Positions 50,482 through 59,514 are shown, counted from the stretch's first letter. The stretch is 61,179 nt of DNA from DASWED01 sp036394995 (GCA_036394995.1 DASWED010000043.1:1-61179), one strand, 5' to 3'. Notes: a model not told the origin generated them from the letters alone. Translations and numbers: made by a program.

Positions 50482-51546
50482 TCAGGACGTCCCGAACTGG
50501 GTCAGGCGCACGCCCGCGGGTGGGGCGAGCCCGCCGATCACGTGGGCCACGTGGCCGGCGTCGCTCGCGGCCTCGATCGCGTCGGTGGCGCGGTCCGGGG
50601 GAACCAGCAGGACCATCCCGACACCCATGTTGAACGTCGACCACATGTCCCCGTCCGGGACGCCGCCCAGGCGCCGGATCAGGTCGAACACGGGCTGCGG
50701 CGTCCAGGCGGAGGTGTCCACGTCGGCGCCCAGCCCCTCGGGGAGGGCCCGGGGGACGTTCTCGGGGATACCGCCGCCGGTCACGTGCGCGGCGGCGTGA
50801 AGGAGGCCGTCGCGGGCCAGGCGCACCAGGAGCGGCGCGTACACGGCGGTCGGCTCGAGCAGCTCGTCGGCCACGGTCCTCCCCCCGAGGTCTCCGGGAC
50901 GATCATCCAGCGAGAGCGCACCGGAGTCCACCAGGGCCGCCCGGACCAGGCTGTACCCGTTCGAATGGAGCCCCGAGGAGGCCAGCCCGATCAGCACGTC
51001 GTCCGGCCGGACCCGGCGGGGGCCGAGGAGGGCGTCCTCGTCGACGACCCCGACGCAGAACCCGGCCAGGTCGAACCGATCCGGCTCCATCGTGCCGGGA
51101 TGCTCCGCGGTCTCGCCGCCCAGCAGCGCGCACCCGGCCAGGCGGCACCCCTCGGCCACGCCGGCCACCAGCGCGGCGACGTCCTCCGGCACCACCTTCC
51201 CCACCGCCAGGTAGTCCAGGAAGAACAGCGGTTCGGCGCCGGTGCAGGCCACGTCGTCGGCGCACATGGCCACCAGGTCGATGCCGACGGTGTCGAGCCG
51301 TCCGGCCAGGCGGGCTACCTCGGTCTTGGTCCCCACGCCGTCGGTGGCCGCGGCCAGGAGGCGCCCGTCGCCGATGTCGAACAACCCCGCGAACCCGCCG
51401 ACGGCTCCGGTCACCTCCGGCCGGGTGGCGTTCGCGGCCAGATCGGCGATCAGCGAAACGGCCCGCCCGGCGGCGTCGAGGTCCACCCCGGCTGCGCGGT
51501 AGGCGTCGCGCTCGGCCCCCTCGCGCGCGGCGGTCCGTTCGTCCAC
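50482..51546 (-). CDS. purM: Phosphoribosylformylglycinamidine cyclo-ligase
   Basis: AIR synthase, fifth step of purine synthesis, closing the imidazole ring. The 354-residue protein has the family motifs: AAATDGVGTKTEVA, MCADDVACTGAEPLFFLDYLAVGK, ALLGGETAEHPG, GLASSGLHSNGYSLVR and HVTGGGIPENVPR. The GTG start overlaps the purF stop by one base (GTAGTG region), so it is translationally coupled to purF. Confidence 0.96.
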   Translation of the reverse strand: MDERTAAREGAERDAYRAAGVDLDAAGRAVSLIADLAANATRPEVTGAVGGFAGLFDIGDGRLLAAATDGVGTKTEVARLAGRLDTVGIDLVAMCADDVACTGAEPLFFLDYLAVGKVVPEDVAALVAGVAEGCRLAGCALLGGETAEHPGTMEPDRFDLAGFCVGVVDEDALLGPRRVRPDDVLIGLASSGLHSNGYSLVRAALVDSGALSLDDRPGDLGGRTVADELLEPTAVYAPLLVRLARDGLLHAAAHVTGGGIPENVPRALPEGLGADVDTSAWTPQPVFDLIRRLGGVPDGDMWSTFNMGVGMVLLVPPDRATDAIEAASDAGHVAHVIGGLAPPAGVRLTQFGTS

Positions 51547-52961
51547 TACGTCCCGGCTGCGGGCTGCTCCAGCAGGAGCTTGGTCGGCGTCTGGTCGGGG
51601 ATCGGGATCGGGTACTCGCCGTCGAAGCAGGCCCGGCAGAACTGGGCGGCGTCCGAGCCCGTGGCCTCGACCAGGTCCTCGAGGTCGAGATAGGCGAGCG
51701 AGTCGGCCCCGACGAACTCGCGGACCTCATCCACCGACAGGTCCGAGGCCACCAGCTCCTTCCGGGTCGACATGTCGATGCCGTAGAAGCAGGGCCACCG
51801 GATCGGCGGGGATGTGATCCTCAGGTGGACCTCCGAGGCGCCGACCTCCCGGAGCGTCTGGACGATCTGACGGGTGGTGGTGCCGCGGACGATCGAGTCG
51901 TCCACCACCACCAGCCGCTTCCCCCGAACCGAGTCCGGGATCGGGTTCAGCTTCAGCTTGACGCCCCGCTGGCGGAGCGAGGGCGCGGGCTGGATGAACG
52001 TCCGTCCGACGTAGCGGTTCTTCATGAGCCCCTCGCCGTACGGGATGCCGCTCCGCTCCGCGTACCCCTGGGCGGCCGACTGGGCGGTGTCCGGGACCGG
52101 CATCACCAGGTCCGCCTCCACCGGGTCGCTGGCCGCGAGGCGCCGGCCCATCTCTGCCCGGGCCACGTGGACGGTCTTGCCGTACAGGCGCGAGTCGGCC
52201 CGGGCCAGGTACACGAACTCGAACAGGCACAGGGCCTTGCGGGGGGACTCCGCGTACCGCCGGGACCGCAGGCCGTGCTCGTCCACCATGACCAGCTCGC
52301 CGGGTTCGACCTCCCGCACGAAGGTCGCGCCCACGATGTCGAGGGCCGACGTCTCGCTGGCGAAGCAGAACCCGCCGGGAAGCTTGCCGATCGCGAGCGG
52401 CCGGAGCCCATGGGGATCGCGGGCCGCGTAGACCGTCTGCTCGTCCATGAACAGGAACGAGAACGCGCCCTGCAGGCGGGGCAGCACCCGCATGGCGGCC
52501 TCCTCGACGCCGTCGGTGATCTGCTCGGCCATCAGCGTGGCGACGAGGTCCGAGTCGGTGGTGGAACGGGTGCCCGGGTCTCGTCCCGCCTCCGTGGCCA
52601 GCCGGCGCGTGTTCACCAGGTTGCCGTTGTGCCCCAGGGCCAGTCCCCGCACGCCGTCGGTCTTGAACGCGGGCTGGGCGTTGTCCCAGGTGGTCGAGCC
52701 CGTGGTCGAGTAGCGGGTGTGCCCGATCCCGAGGTCGCCCTGGAGGGTGGACAGCGTGCCCTCGTTGAAGACCTGCGCCACCAGCCCGAGCTCCCGGTAC
52801 ACGAGGATGTTGTTCCCGTCGGAGACGGCCATCCCGGCCGACTCCTGCCCCCGGTGCTGGAGCGCGAACAACCCGAAGTAGATCAGCCTGGAGACGTCCT
52901 CGCCTGGGGCCCACACCCCGAACAGCCCACAGGCCTCGCGCGGGCCTTCCCCTTCACCCAT
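51546..52961 (-). CDS. purF: Amidophosphoribosyltransferase
   Basis: First committed step of purine synthesis: makes phosphoribosylamine from PRPP and glutamine. The 471-residue enzyme starts with a 10-residue propeptide before the catalytic Cys11 (REACGLFGVW), which is removed in Bacillus-type enzymes. The PRPP-binding loop is LVVVDDSIVRGTT. Cysteines in LCLFEFVYL, WPCFYGID and FCRACFDG match the four ligands of the 4Fe-4S cluster of Bacillus-type PurF. It lies between purL (57 nt upstream) and purM (overlap). Confidence 0.96.
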   Translation of the reverse strand: MGEGEGPREACGLFGVWAPGEDVSRLIYFGLFALQHRGQESAGMAVSDGNNILVYRELGLVAQVFNEGTLSTLQGDLGIGHTRYSTTGSTTWDNAQPAFKTDGVRGLALGHNGNLVNTRRLATEAGRDPGTRSTTDSDLVATLMAEQITDGVEEAAMRVLPRLQGAFSFLFMDEQTVYAARDPHGLRPLAIGKLPGGFCFASETSALDIVGATFVREVEPGELVMVDEHGLRSRRYAESPRKALCLFEFVYLARADSRLYGKTVHVARAEMGRRLAASDPVEADLVMPVPDTAQSAAQGYAERSGIPYGEGLMKNRYVGRTFIQPAPSLRQRGVKLKLNPIPDSVRGKRLVVVDDSIVRGTTTRQIVQTLREVGASEVHLRITSPPIRWPCFYGIDMSTRKELVASDLSVDEVREFVGADSLAYLDLEDLVEATGSDAAQFCRACFDGEYPIPIPDQTPTKLLLEQPAAGT

Positions 52962-53018
52962 CGAGCCGATGCTAGCACCCGGGTATCCGGAGCTTCGGGA
53001 GTTCGGTCCGATTACCGG

Positions 53019-55229
53019 TCAGCGTTCGCCGAGGAGCTTCGGGATGGCGTCCTCGTGGACGGTCCTCGCTTCGGAGACCGTGAGCTCGAAGAGGTTGTCG
53101 AACACCATCCTGGGGCCGCCGGTGTCGCCGAGGCGTGCGAACGAGACCCGCAGGGACGCAGCGAGCTCCTCCAGCTCCGCGGCCCGCTCGGGGGCGACGC
53201 TCACCACCGCCCGGCCGGCGGACTCCGCGAACAGCGTGACGTGGGCGGGGAGGTCGCCGGGGAGGGTCACCGCGAAGCCCGTGTCGCCGCCCAGGGCCGA
53301 CTCCGTGAGCGCGATGGCCAGGCCGCCGTCGGAGCAGTCGTGGGCGGATTCGAGGAGGTCCTGGTTCGAGGCCTCTTGCAGCAGCTCGATGAGGGCCCGC
53401 TCGGCCTCGAGGTCGAGCGACGGGGGGCGGCCGGCCACCCGGCCCAGGACGACCTCGGCGAACTCGGTCCCGCCGAGCTCGGCCTTCGTCTCGCCGAGGA
53501 GGTAGACGTACAGGCCGGGCCGGGGGAAGCCCGTTCGGACCAGCAGGCGGTAGTCGTCGATGATGCCGAGCATCCCGATCACCGCGGTGGGCCAGATCGC
53601 CGAGTCGCCGGACTCGTTGTAGAAGCTCACGTTCCCGCCGGTGACGGGGGTGCCGAGCGCCGTGCAGGCGTCGGACATCCCGCGGATCGACTCCGCGAAC
53701 GCCCACATGACCTCGGGGCGCTCGGGGTTCCCGAAGTTTAGGCAGTTCGTGATGGCGAGCGGCCGGGCGCCGACCGTGGCCACGTTCCGTGCGGCCTCGG
53801 CCACGGCGTGGGCCGCCCCGAGGTAGGGATCGAGCGCGCCGTACCGACCCTTGCCGTCCGTGGACAGGGCCATGGCCTTCAGCGTGCCCTCGATCCGGAC
53901 GATCGCGGCGTCCGCCCCGGGCCCGAGCACGGTCTGCCCCCCCACGATGGAGTCGTACTGCTCGAACGCCCACCGCTTCGTGGCGACGTTCGGCGAGCCG
54001 AGCAGCATGACGAACGCCTCGCCGGGGGGTGTGGTCACCGTGGCGTAGGTGGGGTCGTCCTCGCGGAGGGCGTCGAGGTCGGCCGGCTCCCGCATGACGC
54101 GGCGGTAGGTCGGGCCCTCGTCGGCCAGCGACCTTGCCGGGACCTCGGCCACCACGGCGCCATCGCGGCTGGCCCGGACGTTGCCGTGGTTCGCCACGTG
54201 CCCGATGACCGCGGGGGGCAGCCCCCACTTCTCGCAGATCGCGGTGACCTCCGGGAGGTTCGCGGGCTCGACCACCGCCAGCATCCGTTCCTGCGACTCG
54301 CTGGTGAGGATCTCGAACGGCTCCAGGCCTGCCTGGCGGAGCGGGACGGCGTCGAGGTCCACGTCCGCGCCCATCCCGGCCCGGGCGGCCGACTCGCTCA
54401 CCGCGCACGTCAGCCCGGCGCCGCCGAGGTCCTGGAGGCCGACGAGCAGGTCCCGTTCGACCAGCTCCAGGCAGCACTCGATGAGGAGCTTCTCGGTGAA
54501 CGGATCGCCGATCTGGACGGACGGGCGGCTGTCCTCGGAGTCCTCCTCGATGGTCCGGCTGGCCAGCACGCTCACGCCGCCGATCCCGTCCCGGCCGGTC
54601 CGTCCTCCGATCAGCACGAGGTGGTTCCCCTCGCCCTCCGCGAGTCCGCGCATCAGGCGATCCGCGCGGGCGATCCCCACGCACATCACGTTCACCGTGG
54701 GGTTCGCGCTGTGGCAGTCCGCGAACGCGATCTCGCCGCCGACGGTGGGGACCCCGATGCAGTTCCCGTAGCCCCCGATCCCGGCCACCACGCCGCCGAA
54801 CAGCCACCGGTTCCTCGCTTCGGTGAGCGGCCCGAACCGGAGCGGGTCGAGCAGGGCCACCGGCCGGGCGCCCATCGAGAGGATGTCACGGACGATCCCG
54901 CCGACGCCGGTGGCCGCGCCCTGGTACGGCTCGACGGCGCTCGGGTGCGAGTGCGACTCCAGCTTGAACACCGCGGCCAGGCCGTCGCCGAGGTCGACTA
55001 CACCGGCGTCCTCGCCCGGCCCGACCAGCACGGCCGGCCCCTCGGTAGGGAGCTTCCTCAGGTGGACCTTGCTCGACTTGTACGAGCAGTGCTCGGACCA
55101 CATCACCGAGTACATGGCCAGCTCGGCGCGGTTCGGTTCGCGACCCAGGGTCTGCACGACCCGGTCGTACTCCTCGTCGGTCAGGCCGAGGACCCGGTGC
55201 AGCGGCTCGGTCGGGGGCGCCTGCGACAT
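53019..55229 (-). CDS. purL: Phosphoribosylformylglycinamidine synthase, PurL subunit
   Basis: FGAM synthase large subunit of the small (736-residue) type, which needs PurS and PurQ; both are encoded at 57639-58636. Visible motifs: MYSVMWSEHCSYKSSK near residue 40, GVGGIVRDILSMGARP, GGRTGRDGIGG, QDLGGAGLTCAVSE and the C-terminal HDCSDGGLAIALTES. The ATG at 55229 (MSQAPPTEP) was chosen because the frame further upstream overlaps the divergent gene starting at 55306. A TATCCT box on the minus strand near 55285-55290 may be its -10 element. Confidence 0.95.
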   Translation of the reverse strand: MSQAPPTEPLHRVLGLTDEEYDRVVQTLGREPNRAELAMYSVMWSEHCSYKSSKVHLRKLPTEGPAVLVGPGEDAGVVDLGDGLAAVFKLESHSHPSAVEPYQGAATGVGGIVRDILSMGARPVALLDPLRFGPLTEARNRWLFGGVVAGIGGYGNCIGVPTVGGEIAFADCHSANPTVNVMCVGIARADRLMRGLAEGEGNHLVLIGGRTGRDGIGGVSVLASRTIEEDSEDSRPSVQIGDPFTEKLLIECCLELVERDLLVGLQDLGGAGLTCAVSESAARAGMGADVDLDAVPLRQAGLEPFEILTSESQERMLAVVEPANLPEVTAICEKWGLPPAVIGHVANHGNVRASRDGAVVAEVPARSLADEGPTYRRVMREPADLDALREDDPTYATVTTPPGEAFVMLLGSPNVATKRWAFEQYDSIVGGQTVLGPGADAAIVRIEGTLKAMALSTDGKGRYGALDPYLGAAHAVAEAARNVATVGARPLAITNCLNFGNPERPEVMWAFAESIRGMSDACTALGTPVTGGNVSFYNESGDSAIWPTAVIGMLGIIDDYRLLVRTGFPRPGLYVYLLGETKAELGGTEFAEVVLGRVAGRPPSLDLEAERALIELLQEASNQDLLESAHDCSDGGLAIALTESALGGDTGFAVTLPGDLPAHVTLFAESAGRAVVSVAPERAAELEELAASLRVSFARLGDTGGPRMVFDNLFELTVSEARTVHEDAIPKLLGER

Positions 55230-55305
55230 CAGCGGGCGAGGCTGGTGAGCGTGTCGGCGGGGGGCGGTACGGTCATCGGGCGTCAGGATAGAGGAGGCGA
55301 GAGCC

Positions 55306-55797
55306 GTGCGATGGGATGAGTTCGTGAAGGCCTGCCCGGAGATCGGCACGCCGGCCCAGGAGCGGTTCGAGCGCGACGAGCTGGTCCTGCTGGGAACAGT
55401 CTCGAAGGACGGCTGGCCCCGGATCAGCCCGTGCGAGGTCGACTTCGTGGACGGCCAGCTGACCATGGGCATGATGTGGCGCTCGCCGAAGGCCCTCGAC
55501 CTGCTGCGAGGCAGCCCGCTGGTGGTCCACAGCGTCCAGGCCGACCGCCACGCCACCGACCCCGACATCAAGCTCTCCGGCCGAGCCATCGACCTCAGCG
55601 AACCCGACGTGCGAGAGGCCTACCGCCAGGCCATCAAGCAGCGCATCGACTGGGCCCCGGACGAACCGAAGTTCCACCTGTTCGCCCTCGACGTCGAACG
55701 CGCAGCCGTGCTCTCGTTCGCCAACGACGTCGAGACCGTCACGCTCTGGGATCCCGAGCAAGGCCTGCGAACCCGCACCAAGCGCGACGATGAGTAG
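55306..55797 (+). CDS. Pyridoxamine-5'-phosphate-oxidase-fold protein
   Basis: The 163-residue protein has the split-barrel flavin-binding fold: ELVLLGTVSKDGWPRISPCEVDFVDGQLTMGMM (about 27-60), then KALDLLRGSPLVVHSV and a strand IKLSGRAIDL. Members bind FMN, F420 or haem and have many roles; no ligand can be assigned here. GTG start with GGAGG eight bases upstream. It diverges from purL and ends at a 14-bp palindrome shared with its stop codon. Confidence 0.78.
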   Translation: MRWDEFVKACPEIGTPAQERFERDELVLLGTVSKDGWPRISPCEVDFVDGQLTMGMMWRSPKALDLLRGSPLVVHSVQADRHATDPDIKLSGRAIDLSEPDVREAYRQAIKQRIDWAPDEPKFHLFALDVERAAVLSFANDVETVTLWDPEQGLRTRTKRDDE

Positions 55798-55810
55798 AGA
55801 TTCGAATCTC
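55797..55810. repeat. Perfect 14-bp palindrome at gene-islet border
   Basis: GAGATTCGAATCTC, starting at the last base of the upstream stop codon. Its right half reads like a tRNA T-loop plus stem (TTCGAATC), a frequent attachment-site sequence, but a full tRNA is absent and no second copy was found near 57.6 kb. May also be an operator. Confidence 0.4.
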
Positions 55811-55945
55811 ACCTTGAGGCCGCGCCGGGGCCGGAACGGGAAATACGTGATTCCCCTCGTTCAACGGGTTTGTGGCTCCGTCCTAACAAAGGCCTTGCCG
55901 AGAACTCCTTAACAAGAGAGAGGGCAACCAGCCGGGAGAGAACGG

Positions 55946-56431
55946 GTGCTTGGAGATGCAGACCGAGACCGGCTGGAGCAGGCCTACCGGAGCATAGGGC
56001 CCAAGCTCTGGAGGGCGGTCCTGGCTTACGCGGGTGGGGCCAGAGAAGTGGCTGATGATGCCGTGGCAGAGGCGTTTGCTCAGGCGGGAAGGCGTCTTCC
56101 TTCGATCCGTCATCTCGAGAGATGGGTGTTCTCGGCAGCGTTCCGTATCGCTGCCGGTGAGCTCAAGCGCCGCCGCCAGTGGGGGGAGCTCGCAGAAGTG
56201 GCATCGCCTGCTGACCTGGGGAGCCAGGAATTGACCGAACTGATGCTCTTGGTCCGGCAGTTGGGTCCGACCCAGCGGAGTGTGTTCATCCTCCGTGACG
56301 TGCTCGGCTACACCTCACGAGAGACGGCCTACCTGCTGGGAAGGACCGATGGAGCCGTCCGGGTCCATCTCCTTGCCGCAAGGCGCCGCCTGAAGACCCA
56401 GTTGAAAGAGGTCGACGCACATGGTGGATGA
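55946..56431 (+). CDS. ECF-type RNA polymerase sigma factor
   Basis: The 161-residue protein has sigma region 2 (DADRDRLEQAYRSIGPKLWRAVLAYAGG, then DDAVAEAFAQAGRRL) and region 4 (LGPTQRSVFILRDVLGYTSRETAYLLGRTDGAVRVHLLAARRRLK) with the helix-turn-helix, the minimal ECF layout. Region 2 is short and poorly conserved. GTG start at 55946 preceded by GGGAGA. The following gene, a membrane protein with extracellular propeller, overlaps it by 11 nt and is a likely anti-sigma partner. The DNA is visibly lower in GC than its surroundings, consistent with acquisition. Confidence 0.85.
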   Translation: MLGDADRDRLEQAYRSIGPKLWRAVLAYAGGAREVADDAVAEAFAQAGRRLPSIRHLERWVFSAAFRIAAGELKRRRQWGELAEVASPADLGSQELTELMLLVRQLGPTQRSVFILRDVLGYTSRETAYLLGRTDGAVRVHLLAARRRLKTQLKEVDAHGG

Positions 56432-57632
56432 GAAGTTCTCCAGGTACCGAGACCTGCCCTCGCCGGATCTTTGGCCCGAGATCGAGCGGCGACTGCGGTC
56501 CGGCGATTCATCACCGCATCCGTCTAGGCACCGGCTCCTTGGTACCGTCGTCGCACTGACGACGTCCGCCCTGGTGGTGGCTGGCGTCGCGGCGGTGCTC
56601 GTCGTCCGCTCGAGCCATGATCGGCCACAGGTCACGGAGGCTGCCAGTTCCCCAGCCACGTCCTCTGAGCCGCAATCCAACGCTCCCACACAGACCCAGA
56701 CTTCGTCGCCGAGCCCTGCAACAACGCCTCCATCTCCCAGCGGCCCGGGCATCATCGGTACGGTGGAGCTGCCCGGCACATACGTGGCAGGCATCACCAC
56801 AGGATTTGGGGCTCTGTGGGCGCTGGGGTCGGAGGGTCTTAGCCGGATCGATCCCACGACACGCGAGATCTCCTGGACGAAGAAGATCAGCACAGGGGGG
56901 CCATACGAGGCCCTCACCGCCGGCCAAGGGGGAGTATGGCTTCTCGCAGGTGAGCAGGTCGCCCGCGTCGAGCCCACAACGGGGTCAGTGGTTGCCCGGA
57001 TCCGGGTCGGAGATTCGGTCGGTCTGCTCGCGGCGGGGAGCGGGGGTGTGTGGGTTGGGGACTTCGTCCGTGGGACTGTCTCCATGGTCGACCCCGACAC
57101 CAACACACTGGGTGAGCCAATCACGATCCCTTGTCACACGCAGGCGGTGTGTTTCCCGGTCAGCCTCGCCTCCGGCGAGGGATCGCTATGGGTCTCCAGC
57201 CTGGAAGACACTGTCTACCGAATCGATCCAGCGACTGGAGATATCGCAGCCACCATCCCTGGGGTGGGGGGGCATCCCGGCGCGGCCCTCGCCATTGGAT
57301 TCGGGTCCGTCTGGGCCGCGGGGGCCGGGACCGTCCGTATCGACCCCGAAACAGCATCGGTCGAAGCCGAGTGGACTGACCTCGACTTCGCTCCGGGCAA
57401 CGCGGAGATCGAAACCGGAGAGGGATATGTCTGGCTCCTCGGTATCCAAGGGGGGCTGCTGTTTCGCGTAGATCCCGCCACCAATGAGCAGGTGGGCGAC
57501 CCTCTCAACCCCTTCAGCAGGTCGGTTGGTTCGTACCTGGCGGTCGGTGAGGGAGCTGTCTGGGAGACCGGCCCCCCGTTCGCTCCCGTGGTGGTGGCAG
57601 AGATCGATCCCCGAGCGGGCATTTCGAGCTGA
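56421..57632 (+). CDS. Membrane-anchored beta-propeller protein, putative anti-sigma factor
   Basis: The 403-residue protein has a short cytoplasmic part (about 1-38, SPDLWPEIERRLRSG), one transmembrane helix (about 39-65, LLGTVVALTTSALVVAGVAAVLVV), a Ser/Thr/Pro linker (70-110) and an extracellular six-to-seven-bladed propeller with repeated GVWLLAGEQVARVEPTTG-like blades (virginiamycin-B-lyase/SMP-30-like). The classical zinc motif HxxxCxxC of anti-sigma factors is absent, so the sigma-binding assignment rests on the 11-nt overlap and the short N-terminal helix. The propeller could sense a cell-surface ligand. It converges on purQ with six bases between the stops. Confidence 0.7.
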   Translation: MVDEKFSRYRDLPSPDLWPEIERRLRSGDSSPHPSRHRLLGTVVALTTSALVVAGVAAVLVVRSSHDRPQVTEAASSPATSSEPQSNAPTQTQTSSPSPATTPPSPSGPGIIGTVELPGTYVAGITTGFGALWALGSEGLSRIDPTTREISWTKKISTGGPYEALTAGQGGVWLLAGEQVARVEPTTGSVVARIRVGDSVGLLAAGSGGVWVGDFVRGTVSMVDPDTNTLGEPITIPCHTQAVCFPVSLASGEGSLWVSSLEDTVYRIDPATGDIAATIPGVGGHPGAALAIGFGSVWAAGAGTVRIDPETASVEAEWTDLDFAPGNAEIETGEGYVWLLGIQGGLLFRVDPATNEQVGDPLNPFSRSVGSYLAVGEGAVWETGPPFAPVVVAEIDPRAGISS

Positions 57633-57638
57633 CCTCTG

Positions 57639-58343
57639 TCAGCCGACGCGTTCGAGGGCTCGTTCGAGGAGGGACTGGAACAGGGGTTGGCCGCCGGTGG
57701 GGCCGGTGTCGGGGTCGACGGCGTGCTCTGGGTGGGGCATGAGGCCGACCACGTTGCCGCGGTCGTTGCGGAGGCCGGCGATGGCGTTCGCCGCGCCGTT
57801 GGGGTTGTGGTCGTCGTCGATGGAGCCGTCGGCGGCGCAATAGCGGAACACCACCAGGCCTTCGTCCTCGATGCGCTGGAGCTCGTCGGCGGACGCGGTG
57901 AACTGGCCCTCGCCGTGCTTCACCGGGATGCGAAGGAGCTCGCCGGGGACCAGATCGGCCGTGAGCACGCTCACCGACGTCTCCACGCGGATGTTCACGA
58001 TGCGGCACACGAACCGGAGCGACCGGTTCCGGATCAACGCGCCGGGCAAGAGCCCGGCCTCGCACAGGATCTGGAAGCCGTTGCAGATCCCGACCACCGG
58101 GTGGCCGGCGTCGGCGAACTCGCGCACGGCTGGCATCACGTCGGCGAACCGGGCGATGGCTCCGGTCCGCAGATAGTCGCCGTAGGAGAACCCGCCGGGG
58201 AGGATCAGCGCGTCCAGCGCCGGGAGCTGTCGGTCGGCGTGCCAGACTGGCACCGGCTCGCCGCCCATGGCGCGCACCGCCCTCAGCGCGTCCCGGTCGT
58301 CGAGCGACCCCGGAAACGTGATGACCCCGACCCTCGGCCTCAC
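57639..58343 (-). CDS. purQ: FGAM synthase, PurQ glutaminase subunit
   Basis: Supplies ammonia to PurL. The 234-residue class I glutamine amidotransferase has GVITFPGSLDDRDALRA at the start, LPGGFSYGDYLRTGAIAR, the nucleophile Cys in GHPVVGICNGFQIL (about residue 87) and the His-Glu pair in GLMPHPEHAV. The GTG start overlaps the purS stop by 4 nt (GTGA). Last gene of the purE-B-C-S-Q block; the sigma-propeller unit converges on it. Confidence 0.95.
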   Translation of the reverse strand: MRPRVGVITFPGSLDDRDALRAVRAMGGEPVPVWHADRQLPALDALILPGGFSYGDYLRTGAIARFADVMPAVREFADAGHPVVGICNGFQILCEAGLLPGALIRNRSLRFVCRIVNIRVETSVSVLTADLVPGELLRIPVKHGEGQFTASADELQRIEDEGLVVFRYCAADGSIDDDHNPNGAANAIAGLRNDRGNVVGLMPHPEHAVDPDTGPTGGQPLFQSLLERALERVG

Positions 58344-58636
58344 GAACAGCCTCCCGGGCGCGCCGGGCCGGTGCTGATGGTCGCGACCGGCACGGTCGAA
58401 ACGGACACCTGCTCGATCACGGGGTTCGCCAGGAGCTGGTGGGCGATCTGCCTGACCTGTTCCGTCGCGGCGCCCACGTCGTCCGCCTCCACCGTGAGCT
58501 CGATGTGCTTGCCCACATGGATGTCGGAGACGTTGGTCCAACCCATGTGCGGGAGCGCGTCCTCGATGGCCTTGCCCTGCGGGTCCAGGAGGCCCTCCTT
58601 CAGACGGACCACCACCTCGAACATGTACTGGGTCAC
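58340..58636 (-). CDS. purS: FGAM synthase, PurS subunit
   Basis: The 98-residue protein bridges PurL and PurQ and assists ammonia channelling. It has the family pattern FEVVVRLKEGLLDPQGKAIEDALPHMGW and VSDIHVGKHIELTVEA, then HQLLANPVIEQV. The tail (about residues 85-98) is an extra Gly/Pro segment not needed by the fold. The GTG at 58636 overlaps the purC stop (GTGA); an internal ATG at 58624 is an alternative start. Confidence 0.93.
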   Translation of the reverse strand: MTQYMFEVVVRLKEGLLDPQGKAIEDALPHMGWTNVSDIHVGKHIELTVEADDVGAATEQVRQIAHQLLANPVIEQVSVSTVPVATISTGPARPGGCS

Positions 58637-59514
58637 GCCGCCCCCATCCTGCGAAGGTACTCCGCCCACGGCTCGCCGGTGAGGCGTTCGTAGGCCTCGC
58701 GGTAGCGGGCGGCGGTCTGCTCCACGACGTCCGCCGGCAGGTCCGGCGGGGGCGGCTCGTGGTCCCAGCCGCACGCGTCGAGCCAGTCCCGGACGTACTG
58801 CTTGTCGAACGAGGGCTGCGCGCCGCCGGGCTCGTACCGGTCGGCCGGCCAGAACCGCGACGAGTCCGGGGTCATGACCTCGTCGCACAGGATCAGGTCG
58901 CCGTCCGCGAACCCGAACTCGAACTTCGTGTCGGCGACGATGATGCCCCTCTCCCACGCCACCTCTGCGCCGCGCTCGTACACCGCGATCGTGAGCTCCC
59001 TCAGCCGCTGAGCCAGGCCCTCGCCGATCAGCTCGGCCGCTCGCTCCAGAGAGATGTTCTCGTCGTGACCGGTCTCGGCCTTGGTGGCCGGCGTGAAGAT
59101 CGGCCCGGGAAGCCGGTCGGACTCCCGCAACCCCTCCGGCAACCACACCCCGCACACGGCCTGCGACGCGCGGTACTCCTTCCACCCGGACCCGCTGAGG
59201 TAGCCGCGGGCCACGCACTCGATGGGGACCATCCGGGCCCGCTTCACCAGCATGGCCCGCCCGGCCAGTTCCGGATCGCCGGTGAACGGCGCCGGGAACT
59301 CCCGCACGTCGGCCGTCAGCAGGTGGTTCGGCACGATGTCCGCCGTCCTCTCCAGCCAGAACAGCGTGAGCGCGGTGAGCACCCGCCCCTTGTCCGGGAT
59401 GTCGGTGGGCAGCACCACGTCGAACGCGGAGATCCGGTCGCTCGCCACCATCAGCAGGTCGTCACCGGCCTCGTAGATGTCCCGGACCTTCCCGCGCGCG
59501 TGCAGCTCCGCCAT
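58633..59514 (-). CDS. purC: SAICAR synthase
   Basis: Joins CAIR and aspartate using ATP. The 293-residue protein shows GKVRDIYEAGDDLLMVASDRISAFDVVLP, CVARGYLSGSGWKEY, KAETGHDENIS, GIIVADTKFEFGF and DEVMTPDSSRFWPADRY, all hallmarks of PurC. ATG at 59514 is preferred over an adjacent upstream GTG. It lies 17 nt after purB and overlaps purS. Confidence 0.95.
   Translation of the reverse strand: MAELHARGKVRDIYEAGDDLLMVASDRISAFDVVLPTDIPDKGRVLTALTLFWLERTADIVPNHLLTADVREFPAPFTGDPELAGRAMLVKRARMVPIECVARGYLSGSGWKEYRASQAVCGVWLPEGLRESDRLPGPIFTPATKAETGHDENISLERAAELIGEGLAQRLRELTIAVYERGAEVAWERGIIVADTKFEFGFADGDLILCDEVMTPDSSRFWPADRYEPGGAQPSFDKQYVRDWLDACGWDHEPPPPDLPADVVEQTAARYREAYERLTGEPWAEYLRRMGAA

Noticed and set aside
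55830..55870. GGAAC-type autoregulated ECF promoter before the sigma gene
   Set aside because: GGAAC and CGTT are present but 20 nt apart, too far for the usual 16-17 nt spacing.
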